A DNA stretch of 64,000 bases from an uncultured Alphaproteobacteria bacterium (lineage in GTDB: Bacteria; Pseudomonadota; Alphaproteobacteria; HIMB59; GCA-002718135), in assembly GCA_902621855.1 (NCBI GenBank), contig CACNNQ010000001.1, positions 1-64,000 on the forward strand. The letters run 5' to 3'. The position numbers and the translations under genes were made by a program. This document shows positions 33,230 through 42,895 of this stretch, one piece after another. The number at the start of each line of letters is the position of its first letter. Positions within the stretch are counted from its first letter, which is position 1. A model generated the notes under the pieces. The model saw only the letters and a list, made by a program, of their open reading frames with translations. It made no database searches and was not told the DNA's origin.

Positions 33230-35864
33230 TTTGAGTATCTTGCTCTTTTATCTCGATTGCTTTCTCAAGATCAACAGAAACTAATTGAGATACACCTTTC
33301 TCAGGCATAGTAACTCCAAATAATCTATTTACCCTAGCCATTGTCATCCTATGGTGAGTTATTACTAGGAATTTTGTTGAAGAAGTTTTTGCTATTTCTT
33401 CAACTAATGAACAAAATCTATCAACATTTGTATCATCTAATGGTGCATCAACCTCATCAAGTACACAAATTGGTGCTGGGTTTGATAAAAAAACTGCAAA
33501 TAATAATGATAAAGCCGTAAGTGCTTGCTCACCTCCTGATAACAAATTTAAGTTTTGTAATTTTTTTCCAGGAGGACTTGCAAATATTTCTAAGCCTGCA
33601 TGAAGCGGATCCGATTCATCAGTAAACTTTAAATATGCTTTTCCACCACCAAATAATCTTGTAAATAATTTTTGAAAATTTTCGTTTACTATACCGTATG
33701 CTGCAAGTAAACGTTGTCTGCCTTCAGTATTTAATGAATTAATTGCTTCTCTTAATTTAGAAATTGCACTTAAAAGATCACTTTGATCTTTCTTAATAGA
33801 ATCTACTCTTTCTTCTAAATCTTTAGCTTCTTGCTCTGCTAAAAGGTTCACACCCCCTAGACGTTCTTGCTCTGCAATAAGTCGTTCTAATTTTTTCTCC
33901 AATTCATTTATATCACCTAAAACTTTATTTGGATCTATTTCTCCAATATTAAAAAGTTCTTCAAGATTTACATTCAGTCTTTCTTTTACTTGAATAGAAA
34001 GTAATTTTATTGCCTCATTAATAGTGTTAATTTGACCCTCAGTTCTTATTCTTTCTTCTCTTAATTCATTTAATTTAATTTCTTCTAACTTTAATTTTTT
34101 ATTAATTTCATTTGTATTTTGTTCAGTTGTTCGAAGTTGATCTGCAATTTTCTCATAAGAGTTTTTATTTTGATCAATTAATTTTTGAATTTTAATTTTT
34201 TCACTTGATACATCTTCAGGAACAGACTGTAAGCTAGACAATTCATTTATTAGTGAACTTTTTCTTGAATTTAGTTCATCTATTCTTTGATTTGCCTTAA
34301 TCGAAATATCATTCCACTGTTTTTCCTCTACACTAAGCTGTTTAATTCTTCTATTTTTTAGTTGATCTAAGATTGCTTTTGTTGAATTGTTTTGTTTGCC
34401 TTTAGATACATATCCATCCCATCTCCAAATTTCACCTAATTTACTTACTAATATCTGACCAGGTTTCAAACTTTTTTGAATTTCTGTAATATTTTCTTTA
34501 TTTTCAATCAATCCAATAAATTCTAATTTTTTTTGTAAATTATCTGGAGCTTTAATCAGTGAAGAAAATTTAGTTATTTCTGAATCAAAGTTAGATTCTT
34601 CAACTTCAAGTTTTCTCCAAAAACTAGTTTGCTCCTCATCAATTGATGCAATTAACTCATCAGAAAATACAGCCGCAATGGCTTGTTCTAGACCGTCTTC
34701 AAAATCTAAATAATCGATTATTGGATTGTTATTTTTTTTATTAGAACTTAAGTCATTATCTAGTTGATTATCCGATTGAATAAATAAGTCACCTTGCTGT
34801 TTTAATAGTATAGATTTTTCATCTCTTACTCTTTCTAAGTTTTGTTTTGCATCATCATATAAATATTTTTCTCTATCAATATCATTTTTAATTTGTTCAA
34901 TTCTTACTTTTGTTTCATCCAGAGCAATATTTGCTCTCTCAATTTCCTTTTCTTGGTTTTCTAAATTAAGGGAATATTTTTGTAGTTCAGCTGCAACTTT
35001 TCCTTCTTCTAATCTCAAATTTGGTAACATTTCTTGAGATTTTTCATATTCTAAATTTAACTTTGCTACAATTTGTGTTTGTTCATTTACAATATTTGTT
35101 TCAGACTGAATCTTTTCGTTAGCGATTATTAATTTGTTCTTTTCTTCAATCCATTTTTTATAAAATAATCTTGCTCTAGCTTTCGTAATATCCTTTTGAA
35201 TATACTTATATCTTTCAGCTTGTTTTGATTGTTTTTTTAAAATTGTTAGTTGTTCATCTTGTGCTTTTAATACATCTTTAACACGTTCCAAGTTATTTTC
35301 AGTTGCATTTAACCTTAACTCAGCTTCATGTCTTCTTGAATGCAGTCCTGTTATTCCTGCTGCTTCTTCAAGCAATGTTCTTCTTTGCTCAGGTTTCGCT
35401 GCAATAATAGCTCCAACTCTACCCTGACTTACCATCGATGTTGAACGAGCACCAGTTGCAGCATCTGCAAATAATAATTGAACATCCTTCAGCCTCACTT
35501 CTTTGCCATTTACCCTATACTCCGATCCTTCACCTCGCCAAATTCTTCTTGTTACTTCAATTGCATCAGTCTGATTAAAAATACTTGGAGCTTTTCTTTC
35601 TTTATTATCAAGATCTATTGTAACTTCTGCAATATCCCATGCGGGTCGATCATCTGTTCCATTAAATATAACATCATCTAGCTCACTCCCTCTCATTTGT
35701 TTAGGTGACAGTTCTCCCATAACAAATCTAAAAGCCTCAACAAGATTAGATTTACCACATCCATTTGGACCAACAATACCGGTAAGGCCATTTTCTATGC
35801 GTATTTCAATGGGTTCTACAAAAGACTTAAAGCCTTTGACTTTAAGTGTCCTAAAATTAATCAT
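33219..35864 (-). CDS. smc: Chromosome segregation ATPase SMC, short form
   Basis: This protein compacts and helps segregate the chromosome. The 881-residue chain starts at the ATG at 35864 (a TTG sits one codon earlier). Walker A is GPNGCGKS (32-39), the ABC signature LSGGEQ is near 775-780 and Walker B (CVLDEVDAP) near 800-808. A hinge-like region lies around residues 375-500. Typical bacterial SMCs are about 1150-1190 residues, so the coiled-coil arms are much shorter. It overlaps atpI and follows dsbA by three bases. Confidence 0.92.
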   Translation of the reverse strand: MINFRTLKVKGFKSFVEPIEIRIENGLTGIVGPNGCGKSNLVEAFRFVMGELSPKQMRGSELDDVIFNGTDDRPAWDIAEVTIDLDNKERKAPSIFNQTDAIEVTRRIWRGEGSEYRVNGKEVRLKDVQLLFADAATGARSTSMVSQGRVGAIIAAKPEQRRTLLEEAAGITGLHSRRHEAELRLNATENNLERVKDVLKAQDEQLTILKKQSKQAERYKYIQKDITKARARLFYKKWIEEKNKLIIANEKIQSETNIVNEQTQIVAKLNLEYEKSQEMLPNLRLEEGKVAAELQKYSLNLENQEKEIERANIALDETKVRIEQIKNDIDREKYLYDDAKQNLERVRDEKSILLKQQGDLFIQSDNQLDNDLSSNKKNNNPIIDYLDFEDGLEQAIAAVFSDELIASIDEEQTSFWRKLEVEESNFDSEITKFSSLIKAPDNLQKKLEFIGLIENKENITEIQKSLKPGQILVSKLGEIWRWDGYVSKGKQNNSTKAILDQLKNRRIKQLSVEEKQWNDISIKANQRIDELNSRKSSLINELSSLQSVPEDVSSEKIKIQKLIDQNKNSYEKIADQLRTTEQNTNEINKKLKLEEIKLNELREERIRTEGQINTINEAIKLLSIQVKERLNVNLEELFNIGEIDPNKVLGDINELEKKLERLIAEQERLGGVNLLAEQEAKDLEERVDSIKKDQSDLLSAISKLREAINSLNTEGRQRLLAAYGIVNENFQKLFTRLFGGGKAYLKFTDESDPLHAGLEIFASPPGKKLQNLNLLSGGEQALTALSLLFAVFLSNPAPICVLDEVDAPLDDTNVDRFCSLVEEIAKTSSTKFLVITHHRMTMARVNRLFGVTMPEKGVSQLVSVDLEKAIEIKEQDTQNEL

Positions 35865-35867
35865 CAA

Positions 35868-36479
35868 CTATTGTGATAATATTTTATCAATGATTTGTCT
35901 AAACTCTTTTATATTTTTATTACCCGAATAAACAATGCCGTTTACTATAAATGAAGGAGTACGATTAATATTAAATTCTCTTTGTGCATTCATAACTCCT
36001 TCTAAAATATCGTTTTCTAGATTTATGTCACTTAAGCAAGCATCAAATTCATCTTGTTGCATGCCACCACTTTGCATGATCTTGTATAATTCAGACCTAG
36101 TTTTAGAATGATCTCTCATTACCCAGTTTTTTTGGAGTTTATAAAGAGCATTCATATAATCATATCTAACGTCTTCTGGTACACAACTAAGAATCATGCT
36201 ACCTGCTAATGCAGGATAATTAAATGGAAAATCTCTAAAGACAAACTTAACTTTACCTGTATCAATATATTCACTTTTTAAATCATCTAAAGTTTCATTA
36301 TGAAAATCAGCACAGTGACTGCAAGACATTGATGCGTACTCAATAATTGTTACGGGTGCTTCTGGCTCACCTATATAAAAGTCGTTTTCTTGTATTTTTA
36401 AGATAGAATGATCAGCTGAATAAAGATTAAATGATAAAAATAGATATAAGATTGATAGGATTGAAATTTTAAAATACAT
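35868..36479 (-). CDS. DsbA-family periplasmic thiol-disulfide oxidoreductase
   Basis: This 203-residue exported thioredoxin-fold protein has a signal peptide (about residues 1-21) and the active site C53-S-H-C56, within the run of small residues typical of the DsbA/DsbG-like thioredoxin_4 group. Later blocks FRDFPFNYPA and NRTPSFIVNG (cis-proline) support the fold. It is likely to oxidise or isomerise cysteines of exported proteins. It sits between the DUF721 gene and smc, a conserved alphaproteobacterial neighbourhood. Confidence 0.9.
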   Translation of the reverse strand: MYFKISILSILYLFLSFNLYSADHSILKIQENDFYIGEPEAPVTIIEYASMSCSHCADFHNETLDDLKSEYIDTGKVKFVFRDFPFNYPALAGSMILSCVPEDVRYDYMNALYKLQKNWVMRDHSKTRSELYKIMQSGGMQQDEFDACLSDINLENDILEGVMNAQREFNINRTPSFIVNGIVYSGNKNIKEFRQIIDKILSQ

Positions 36480-36480
36480 A

Positions 36481-37005
36481 TTATTTTGAGTCTTTTGCTA
36501 TATTTAATCCCAAATCTACAAGTGACTTTTTTAAGTCACTATTTTTTAAATTTTCTACCTCACTATTGAGATCATTTATATCATCTTTGCTTAAAGTGTA
36601 TTTTTGCTTCATAGTATAATTTTTAATATCGTTATGTTTAGTTATGTAGTTTTGTTGAATTCTCAAGTCTGAAATAGCTTTAAAACCAAAATAACTATTT
36701 ATTTTCTCAAGAATTGTACCTTTAAAATGTTCAAACTCTATTGAAGCTGCTGGTGAAACGCTAACATTTAGATAATTTTTGAAAATAGGTTCTCCTATAT
36801 CATTTTCAGTGTCTTTTGTTCTAGTTATACTAGTTGGTTCACAATAATCCTTAAAATAAGACCCAACAATTTTAGACCAATTAGAGTGAATTACAAAATC
36901 AATTTTTCCATGTTTATTTGAGTAATTTTTATTAATTTTTTTTACCGCGTCACCTATGGTCTGTGGAATAAAGACTCTGTTTTTTGAATTATTATTTGTA
37001 ACCAT
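36481..37005 (-). CDS. DUF721 / DciA-like protein
   Basis: This 174-residue protein has the DUF721 pattern: VIHSNWSKIVGSYFKDYCEP, then a beta-rich segment with LNVSVSPAASIEFEHF and KINSYFGFKAISDLRIQQ. DciA-type members help load or act with the replicative helicase. The C-terminal 40 residues are charged and probably helical. The gene is divergent from mutY by 39 bases and leads into dsbA and smc, a setting shared by many alphaproteobacteria. The family call is good; the function in this organism is inferred. Confidence 0.82.
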   Translation of the reverse strand: MVTNNNSKNRVFIPQTIGDAVKKINKNYSNKHGKIDFVIHSNWSKIVGSYFKDYCEPTSITRTKDTENDIGEPIFKNYLNVSVSPAASIEFEHFKGTILEKINSYFGFKAISDLRIQQNYITKHNDIKNYTMKQKYTLSKDDINDLNSEVENLKNSDLKKSLVDLGLNIAKDSK

Positions 37006-37044
37006 TTAAAATATTAATTTATATTACCTAAATATGAAAGCAAT

Positions 37045-38094
37045 ATGTTTACACAAGAAAATCAAGTAAAAAAATTTTTATTAAAATGGTATTCTCAAAA
37101 CGCCAGACAGTTACCATGGCGTAATCAGAATGAAAAAAATTTGATAAATCCATACTTTGTATTTGTTAGTGAATTTATGCTTCAACAAACATCTGTAAGC
37201 ACTGTAAAAAACAAATTTCAGGAATTTATTATTACATGGCCAAATATTCAAAAATTAGCTCAAGCTTCAGAAAAACAAATATTAAAATTTTGGTCCGGTC
37301 TTGGATATTATACTCGGGCAAGAAATTTATTAAAATCAGCAAAATTAATTAAAAAAAAACATAATTATAACATTCCACAATCATATGAAGAGCTAATTTT
37401 ACTCCCTGGAATTGGTGATTACACAGCTAAAGCGATTTTAGGAATTGCTTTTAATAAATCTGTAATGCCACTTGATGCAAATATTGAGAGAATATTAGTT
37501 AGATTGCATGCTATTGAAAAACCAATTAGTAAAGTGAAAAACAAACTTAAAGATATATCAAAAAAATTCATATCAGATAAATACTCTTCAAACTTAATTC
37601 AGTCTTTTATGGATTATGGGTCATCAATATGTCTTCCTCGAAATCCTAAATGTGAAATTTGCCAAATAAATAAAATTTGTCAATCATATAAAAAGAATTT
37701 GCAGCTAAAAATTCCTTTAAAACTAAAAAAGATAATTAATAAGCCAATGAAATATACAAGAGCATATGTAGTTGTAAATGAAAAGAACGAAATACTTGTA
37801 AGAAGTAGACCTAGTAAAGGTATGTTAGCATCTATGCTTGAAGTACCAAACGATGAATGGGTGAATAATAAAAATTTATTAATTACTGATCATGACATAA
37901 GGCAAATAAAAACAAAATTAAAATCAAAAGGTATATTTGAATATTCTTTTAGTCATTTTGATTTGAAAACAGAAATTTTCTTTGGAAACGTAAAAAAAAC
38001 AAAGATATCTAATGGTAACTGGATTAAAAAATCTGCTTATTCTAATTCCAGGATGCCAACTATAATGAAAAAAATAGTAGAAATGGCAGAATAA
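37045..38094 (+). CDS. mutY: A/G-specific adenine glycosylase
   Basis: This enzyme removes adenine mispaired with 8-oxoguanine. It has 349 residues with the catalytic E43 (SEFMLQQTSV), the helix-hairpin-helix LPGIGDYTAKA, catalytic D144 (PLDANIERI) and a complete 4Fe-4S loop C196-x6-C203-x2-C206-x5-C212. The C-terminal NUDIX-like domain (RAYVVVNEKNEILVRSRPS) recognises 8-oxoG. It ends one base before the stop of purQ on the other strand. Confidence 0.95.
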   Translation: MFTQENQVKKFLLKWYSQNARQLPWRNQNEKNLINPYFVFVSEFMLQQTSVSTVKNKFQEFIITWPNIQKLAQASEKQILKFWSGLGYYTRARNLLKSAKLIKKKHNYNIPQSYEELILLPGIGDYTAKAILGIAFNKSVMPLDANIERILVRLHAIEKPISKVKNKLKDISKKFISDKYSSNLIQSFMDYGSSICLPRNPKCEICQINKICQSYKKNLQLKIPLKLKKIINKPMKYTRAYVVVNEKNEILVRSRPSKGMLASMLEVPNDEWVNNKNLLITDHDIRQIKTKLKSKGIFEYSFSHFDLKTEIFFGNVKKTKISNGNWIKKSAYSNSRMPTIMKKIVEMAE

Positions 38095-38095
38095 T

Positions 38096-38860
38096 CTAGG
38101 CAAAGAACTTTTTTGCATTCATAAAAATTTTGTAACCATCTGCAAATTTTTTAGATGAATTATTTTGCCAATTAGGAATTTGATAATGATAAAAAGCTCT
38201 TTCAGGATGAGGCATCATTGCAAGCACATTACCATTTTGATTAGTTAAAGCAGCTATATCATATTTAGAACCATTAGGATTAAAAGGAAATTTACCTTTT
38301 GCTAATTTTTTATTGCTCTCCATGTATTGCAAACCAATAAGATTTTTAGTTTTAATATTTTTAAGAAGATTTTGAGGTATCATGAATTGACCCTCTTGAT
38401 GTGCAACAGGCAAATTTAAAGTACTAATATTTTTAAGCCATGGTGATTTATCATTAGTCACTTTTAAAAGTACCCATCGACACTCATAATTTCCAGATTT
38501 GTTTTCAATCATTGCTACTTCAGGATCTTTTTTATTTACATTAGGAACCAAACCAAGGTTAATTAATATTTGGCATCCATTACAAATTCCTATGATTAAT
38601 TTATTTTTTAATGTAAAATCTATCAGCTGATCATATAAATTAGTCATAATTTTTTTTGCCATTGCATTTCCTGAACCTGTATCATCGCCATAAGAAAAAC
38701 CACCAGGTATAGCAAATACTTGATAATTATTAAGCTGTTTAGGATTTTGAAGCAGATCATTAATATGAACAATTTTTCCATTAAAACCAACTACTTCAAA
38801 AGCATGTAGAGTTTCATTTTCACAATTAATACCATAACCTGATAAAACTAATACGTTCAT
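38096..38860 (-). CDS. purQ: FGAM synthase glutaminase subunit PurQ
   Basis: This 254-residue class I glutaminase supplies ammonia to PurL. The nucleophile C93 lies in GICNGCQILINLG; the oxyanion loop is PGGFSYGDD and the catalytic His-x-Glu is PHPERAFYH. The ATG overlaps the stop of purL by four bases, giving coupled synthesis. It has insertions relative to the roughly 225-residue Bacillus-type PurQ and resembles the glutaminase domain of the large fused enzymes. Confidence 0.93.
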   Translation of the reverse strand: MNVLVLSGYGINCENETLHAFEVVGFNGKIVHINDLLQNPKQLNNYQVFAIPGGFSYGDDTGSGNAMAKKIMTNLYDQLIDFTLKNKLIIGICNGCQILINLGLVPNVNKKDPEVAMIENKSGNYECRWVLLKVTNDKSPWLKNISTLNLPVAHQEGQFMIPQNLLKNIKTKNLIGLQYMESNKKLAKGKFPFNPNGSKYDIAALTNQNGNVLAMMPHPERAFYHYQIPNWQNNSSKKFADGYKIFMNAKKFFA

Positions 38861-41787
38861 AAGCCTTTAATATTTTGTTTATATGACTTTGCAAAATCTG
38901 AAATTTTACCTCTAATAATCTTTTTGCTATCTTTAAACTCAATTACATCTGCACCCGTACATTCACCTATAATTTCGTAATTTGAATTGTAAAATAATTT
39001 TTTAAAATCGGTAAAATGGTTTTTTTTAATGGAAACAAGGATTCTACTTTGTGTTTCAGAAAATAAAAATTGATCAACTGAAATTTTATCTTTAAGTTTT
39101 AGATTAATTGTTAAACCTTTTTTTGATGCTATAGCCATTTTCGTAATTGCAATTCCAAGTCCACCCAAATCTATTCCGATTGCAGAATTTATAATTCCTA
39201 ATTTATTAGCCTTTTCAAAATTTTTATATGTTTGAAGTGCATCTTTACTATTTACAACTGGATTTTTTGATTTTTGATGACCTATAATTTTGGAGTAAAC
39301 ACTATCCTCTAATTCATTAAAGGTTTTACCCAGAATTAATAATATATCACCATCATCTGGTGTTATTTTTGTTAGATGTGAAATTTTGTCTACTACTCCA
39401 ATAGAAGAAATAAGCAATGTTGGAGGTATTGAAATTTTTACTGAGTTCCCAGTTTTATTGAAACCTTTAAAATCATTAAACATACTATCTTTTCCTGAAA
39501 TAAAAGGTGTTTGGTAAGCAACCGCATAATTATAACAAGCTCTTGCTGCTTCTTTCAATTGATGCAGCCTATCAGGTTCATCAGAGCTGCACCAACAAAA
39601 ATTGTCAAGAATTGCAATTTTTTTTGAGTTCGCACCACTTACAATTAAATTTTTATATGCTGTATCAATAGAGCATCCAGCCATATCATACGGATTGGTT
39701 TCTGCGTATTGAGGATAAGCAGCTTGAGAAAGTGCTATTGATTTTTCATCATCAAATAGGGGTTTGATAGCCGTAGCATTTCCAAAAACTCTACCTACGC
39801 CTTGTAATGGTTTTATAATGGATGTCGCTTGCACCTCGTGATCATATTGCGTTGCTATAAATTCTTTTGACACAATATTCGGGCTAGAGAGAAGTTTGTG
39901 TAATTTATCTATCAAAGAACTTTTTTTGATTATTTTTTTATTTTCTTTTTTAATTTTTGGCAAAGATGTTTTTAAATTTAATTTAGGATAACCTTCATGA
40001 AGAAATTCCATATCTAAATTAAGAATTTGAGTTTTATTGTATTTTACTATAGCTTTTTCTTTTTTAATAAATTTACCAATTATTGTTGCTTCCACACTCC
40101 TCGCATTAAATTTCTTTATAACTTTTTTTACATTAGCTGGTGGCACTGCTAGTGTCATTCTTTCTTGAGATTCAGAAATCCAAATCTCCCAAGGATATAA
40201 TCCTTTATATTTGAGAGGAACCTTTTCAAGATTAACTATAAAACCGCCACTCTCTTTTGCCATCTCTCCTATTGATGATGATAATCCTCCAGCACCATTA
40301 TCTGTTATACTTGAGTAAAGATTTTGATCACGTAATTCTCTAATGATTACATCAGACATTTTTTTTTGTGTTATTGGGTCACCAATTTGGACTGCAGAAA
40401 CTGGACTATTGGGATCTAATTCCTCTGATGAAAATGTTGCACCATGAATACCGTCTTTTCCAACTCTACCTCCAGCCATTAGTATAATATCTCCTGGATT
40501 AGCTTTTTTCTTATGCGATGGTTTCCCTTTTATTTTTTTTGGAATAATCCCAACTGTTCCACAAAATACAAGAGGCTTTCCTGCAAACCGATCATCAAAA
40601 TACACATTACCTTGAGGAGTAGGAATACCTGAACAATTTCCACCAACTCTAACACCACTAATAATACCCTTTGCAATAAAATTTGCTGGAAGCATTGGAT
40701 CCTTATTTTTTTTTTGACGGTACAATTGATAATTTTTATTCGGGTTTGCTAAATAATATGCATACGTATTTGCTATAGGTTTTGCCCCTTTTCCAAATCC
40801 AAGACAATCCCTGTTAACACCAACAATTCCAGTTATCGCTCCACCAAATGGATCCAAGGCTGAAGGTGTATTATGTGTTTCAACTTTATGACAAATAATC
40901 CAATCTTTATTGAATTCTATTCCGCCGGCATTATCCGTAAAAAGAGAAACACAAAAATTATCTTTTCGTAACTGAATAATTTTTTCTGTAGCGCCTTTAA
41001 TGTATTTTTTAAATATACCTTCTTGAATATCATCAATTTTAGCTGAAAAAATTTTGTGTTTACAGTGCTCTGACCAGGTCTGTGCTAATGTTTCAATTTC
41101 TACATCTGTTGGTTTACGTTTTATAGTGGAAAAATAATTTCTTATGACTTTTAAAGATTCTAGATCTAGACCAAGTGTTCCTCTCCTAGATTTATCATTT
41201 TCTTCAATACCAAGTTTTCCAATGAGACTGAGATGATAATCAGAAATATCTAAATTAATTTCTTTTTTACTATATTTTTTTTTCGGTAATTTTACCTTTT
41301 CTATTTTAAACTGATTTTTTTTAAAATTATTTAAATATTTTTTAAATGGATAAATCTTAATTGTTTGAATTAAGGGATTTGCTTCATTTTTAGATATTTT
41401 GGTAATATCTTCTTTTCTTCCTTTTATTAAAATAATTTTTGTTGAACCAAGTTCAAAGCTTTTAAAACTACTTTTTAGATTATCTTTGATTATTTCTTTT
41501 ACAGTTGTTGCTATATTATCAGTTACGCCTGGTAAAAATTTTATTTCTACAACCCAGTTAAAATTACTATAACTAGATAAAACCTTATCTACATTTTTTT
41601 TAGTTAATATTGTTTGAGAAACTTCATTAGAAATAAGTTTACTTATTTTAGTAAACTTTTGATCATCAAGATTTGTCGAAAAGAAATATCCATCTATTAT
41701 TTTGATGGATTTATTATTATGTTCTTTTTGTAGTGAACTTTCTTTCCCTGTCTTCTCAATGGAGAGAATTTGAATTGTATTTGTCAT
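38857..41787 (-). CDS. purL: FGAM synthase, large PurL subunit with N-terminal PurS-like region
   Basis: This enzyme converts FGAR to FGAM in purine synthesis. At 976 residues it is longer than the Bacillus-type PurL (about 740): the first 150 residues form a PurS-like region (FLPGVTDNIATTVKEIIKD), followed by the linker, two AIR-synthase N/C repeats and motifs such as TLAQTWSEHCKHKIFSA, VETHNTPSALDPFGGA and SGKDSMFNDFKG. The glutaminase is separate (purQ). It is thus an intermediate form between the small and the fully fused PurL. It is divergent from purM by 73 bases. Confidence 0.93.
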   Translation of the reverse strand: MTNTIQILSIEKTGKESSLQKEHNNKSIKIIDGYFFSTNLDDQKFTKISKLISNEVSQTILTKKNVDKVLSSYSNFNWVVEIKFLPGVTDNIATTVKEIIKDNLKSSFKSFELGSTKIILIKGRKEDITKISKNEANPLIQTIKIYPFKKYLNNFKKNQFKIEKVKLPKKKYSKKEINLDISDYHLSLIGKLGIEENDKSRRGTLGLDLESLKVIRNYFSTIKRKPTDVEIETLAQTWSEHCKHKIFSAKIDDIQEGIFKKYIKGATEKIIQLRKDNFCVSLFTDNAGGIEFNKDWIICHKVETHNTPSALDPFGGAITGIVGVNRDCLGFGKGAKPIANTYAYYLANPNKNYQLYRQKKNKDPMLPANFIAKGIISGVRVGGNCSGIPTPQGNVYFDDRFAGKPLVFCGTVGIIPKKIKGKPSHKKKANPGDIILMAGGRVGKDGIHGATFSSEELDPNSPVSAVQIGDPITQKKMSDVIIRELRDQNLYSSITDNGAGGLSSSIGEMAKESGGFIVNLEKVPLKYKGLYPWEIWISESQERMTLAVPPANVKKVIKKFNARSVEATIIGKFIKKEKAIVKYNKTQILNLDMEFLHEGYPKLNLKTSLPKIKKENKKIIKKSSLIDKLHKLLSSPNIVSKEFIATQYDHEVQATSIIKPLQGVGRVFGNATAIKPLFDDEKSIALSQAAYPQYAETNPYDMAGCSIDTAYKNLIVSGANSKKIAILDNFCWCSSDEPDRLHQLKEAARACYNYAVAYQTPFISGKDSMFNDFKGFNKTGNSVKISIPPTLLISSIGVVDKISHLTKITPDDGDILLILGKTFNELEDSVYSKIIGHQKSKNPVVNSKDALQTYKNFEKANKLGIINSAIGIDLGGLGIAITKMAIASKKGLTINLKLKDKISVDQFLFSETQSRILVSIKKNHFTDFKKLFYNSNYEIIGECTGADVIEFKDSKKIIRGKISDFAKSYKQNIKGL

Positions 41788-41860
41788 TATGAGTACGAAT
41801 CAACTTATTTTACTATATTAATAGTTTACTCGTTAACGATTCGTTTAAAACTAATTAAAT

Positions 41861-42895
41861 ATGACAACATATAAAGAAGCAGGGGTAGATATAGAAAATA
41901 CAGATGCCCTTGTCGAAGACATTTCTCAACTAAGCAAATCAACAAATAGAAATGGAAATTTTGATAAAATTGGTGGATTTGGTGGCATTTTTGATCTTAA
42001 AAATTGTGGATATGAAGACCCTTTATTGGTTTCTGGAACAGATGGCATAGGGACAAAAATATTACTAGGTATTGAAACTGACATTTTAGATGGTTTAGGT
42101 CATGATCTCGTTGGTATGTGCCTTAATGATATTCTTTGCCATGGTGCAGAGCCATTATTTTTTTTAGATTACTATGCTTCTTCTAAGATCAATAGAAATT
42201 CTTTTTTAAAAATTATGAAAAGCATCACTGAAGCTTGCAAGATAAATAATTGTTCTCTTATTGGGGGTGAAACCGCAGAGATGCCAGGGCTTTATAAAAA
42301 AGATGATTTTGATTTTGCTGGATTTTGTGTTGGAGCAGTAGAGAGAAAAAAAATTTTACCTAAAAGAGATATAATGAAAGAGGATGATATACTATATGGG
42401 ATTAGATCTTCTGGCTTTCATTCAAATGGATATTCTCTTATTAGAAAAGTTTTAAAAGATAAAAATATAGATCTACATAAAAAAACAGAATTTAAATCAT
42501 CTTATGAAACAAATGCAGCAGCTTTAATGGCTCCAACAGAATTATATTTTCCTTTTCTCAAAAAAATTTTAACAACAAATCTTATCAATGGTATTTCACA
42601 TATAACAGGTGGAGGTATTATCGGTAATGTACCAAGAATGCTATCTGAAAATTTATCAGCAAAGATTGATAAAAAATTTATTTGTGATGAAGAAATTTTT
42701 CAATGGTTTCAAAGTTTAGCTAACATGACAGATGAAGAAATGTTGAAGACCTTTAATTGTGGATTAGGTTTGATAATGACTATTTCAAAAAATAACTACA
42801 AAGAATTTGAGCAGTTAATAAAAGATGAAAATTTAGATATTTTTGAAATTGGAAAAATAGAATTTAACAAATCATCAAGGTGCACAATTAGTTGA
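41861..42895 (+). CDS. purM: AIR synthase (phosphoribosylformylglycinamidine cyclo-ligase)
   Basis: This enzyme converts FGAM to AIR, the step after PurL. The 344 residues show TYKEAGVDIENTDALV at the start, GTDGIGTKI, the HGAEPLFFLDYYA segment, GGETAEMPG and the late HITGGGIIGNVPRML. It opens the plus-strand purM-N-F-D-C run. Its last codon and stop overlap the TTG start of purN. Confidence 0.95.
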   Translation: MTTYKEAGVDIENTDALVEDISQLSKSTNRNGNFDKIGGFGGIFDLKNCGYEDPLLVSGTDGIGTKILLGIETDILDGLGHDLVGMCLNDILCHGAEPLFFLDYYASSKINRNSFLKIMKSITEACKINNCSLIGGETAEMPGLYKKDDFDFAGFCVGAVERKKILPKRDIMKEDDILYGIRSSGFHSNGYSLIRKVLKDKNIDLHKKTEFKSSYETNAAALMAPTELYFPFLKKILTTNLINGISHITGGGIIGNVPRMLSENLSAKIDKKFICDEEIFQWFQSLANMTDEEMLKTFNCGLGLIMTISKNNYKEFEQLIKDENLDIFEIGKIEFNKSSRCTIS

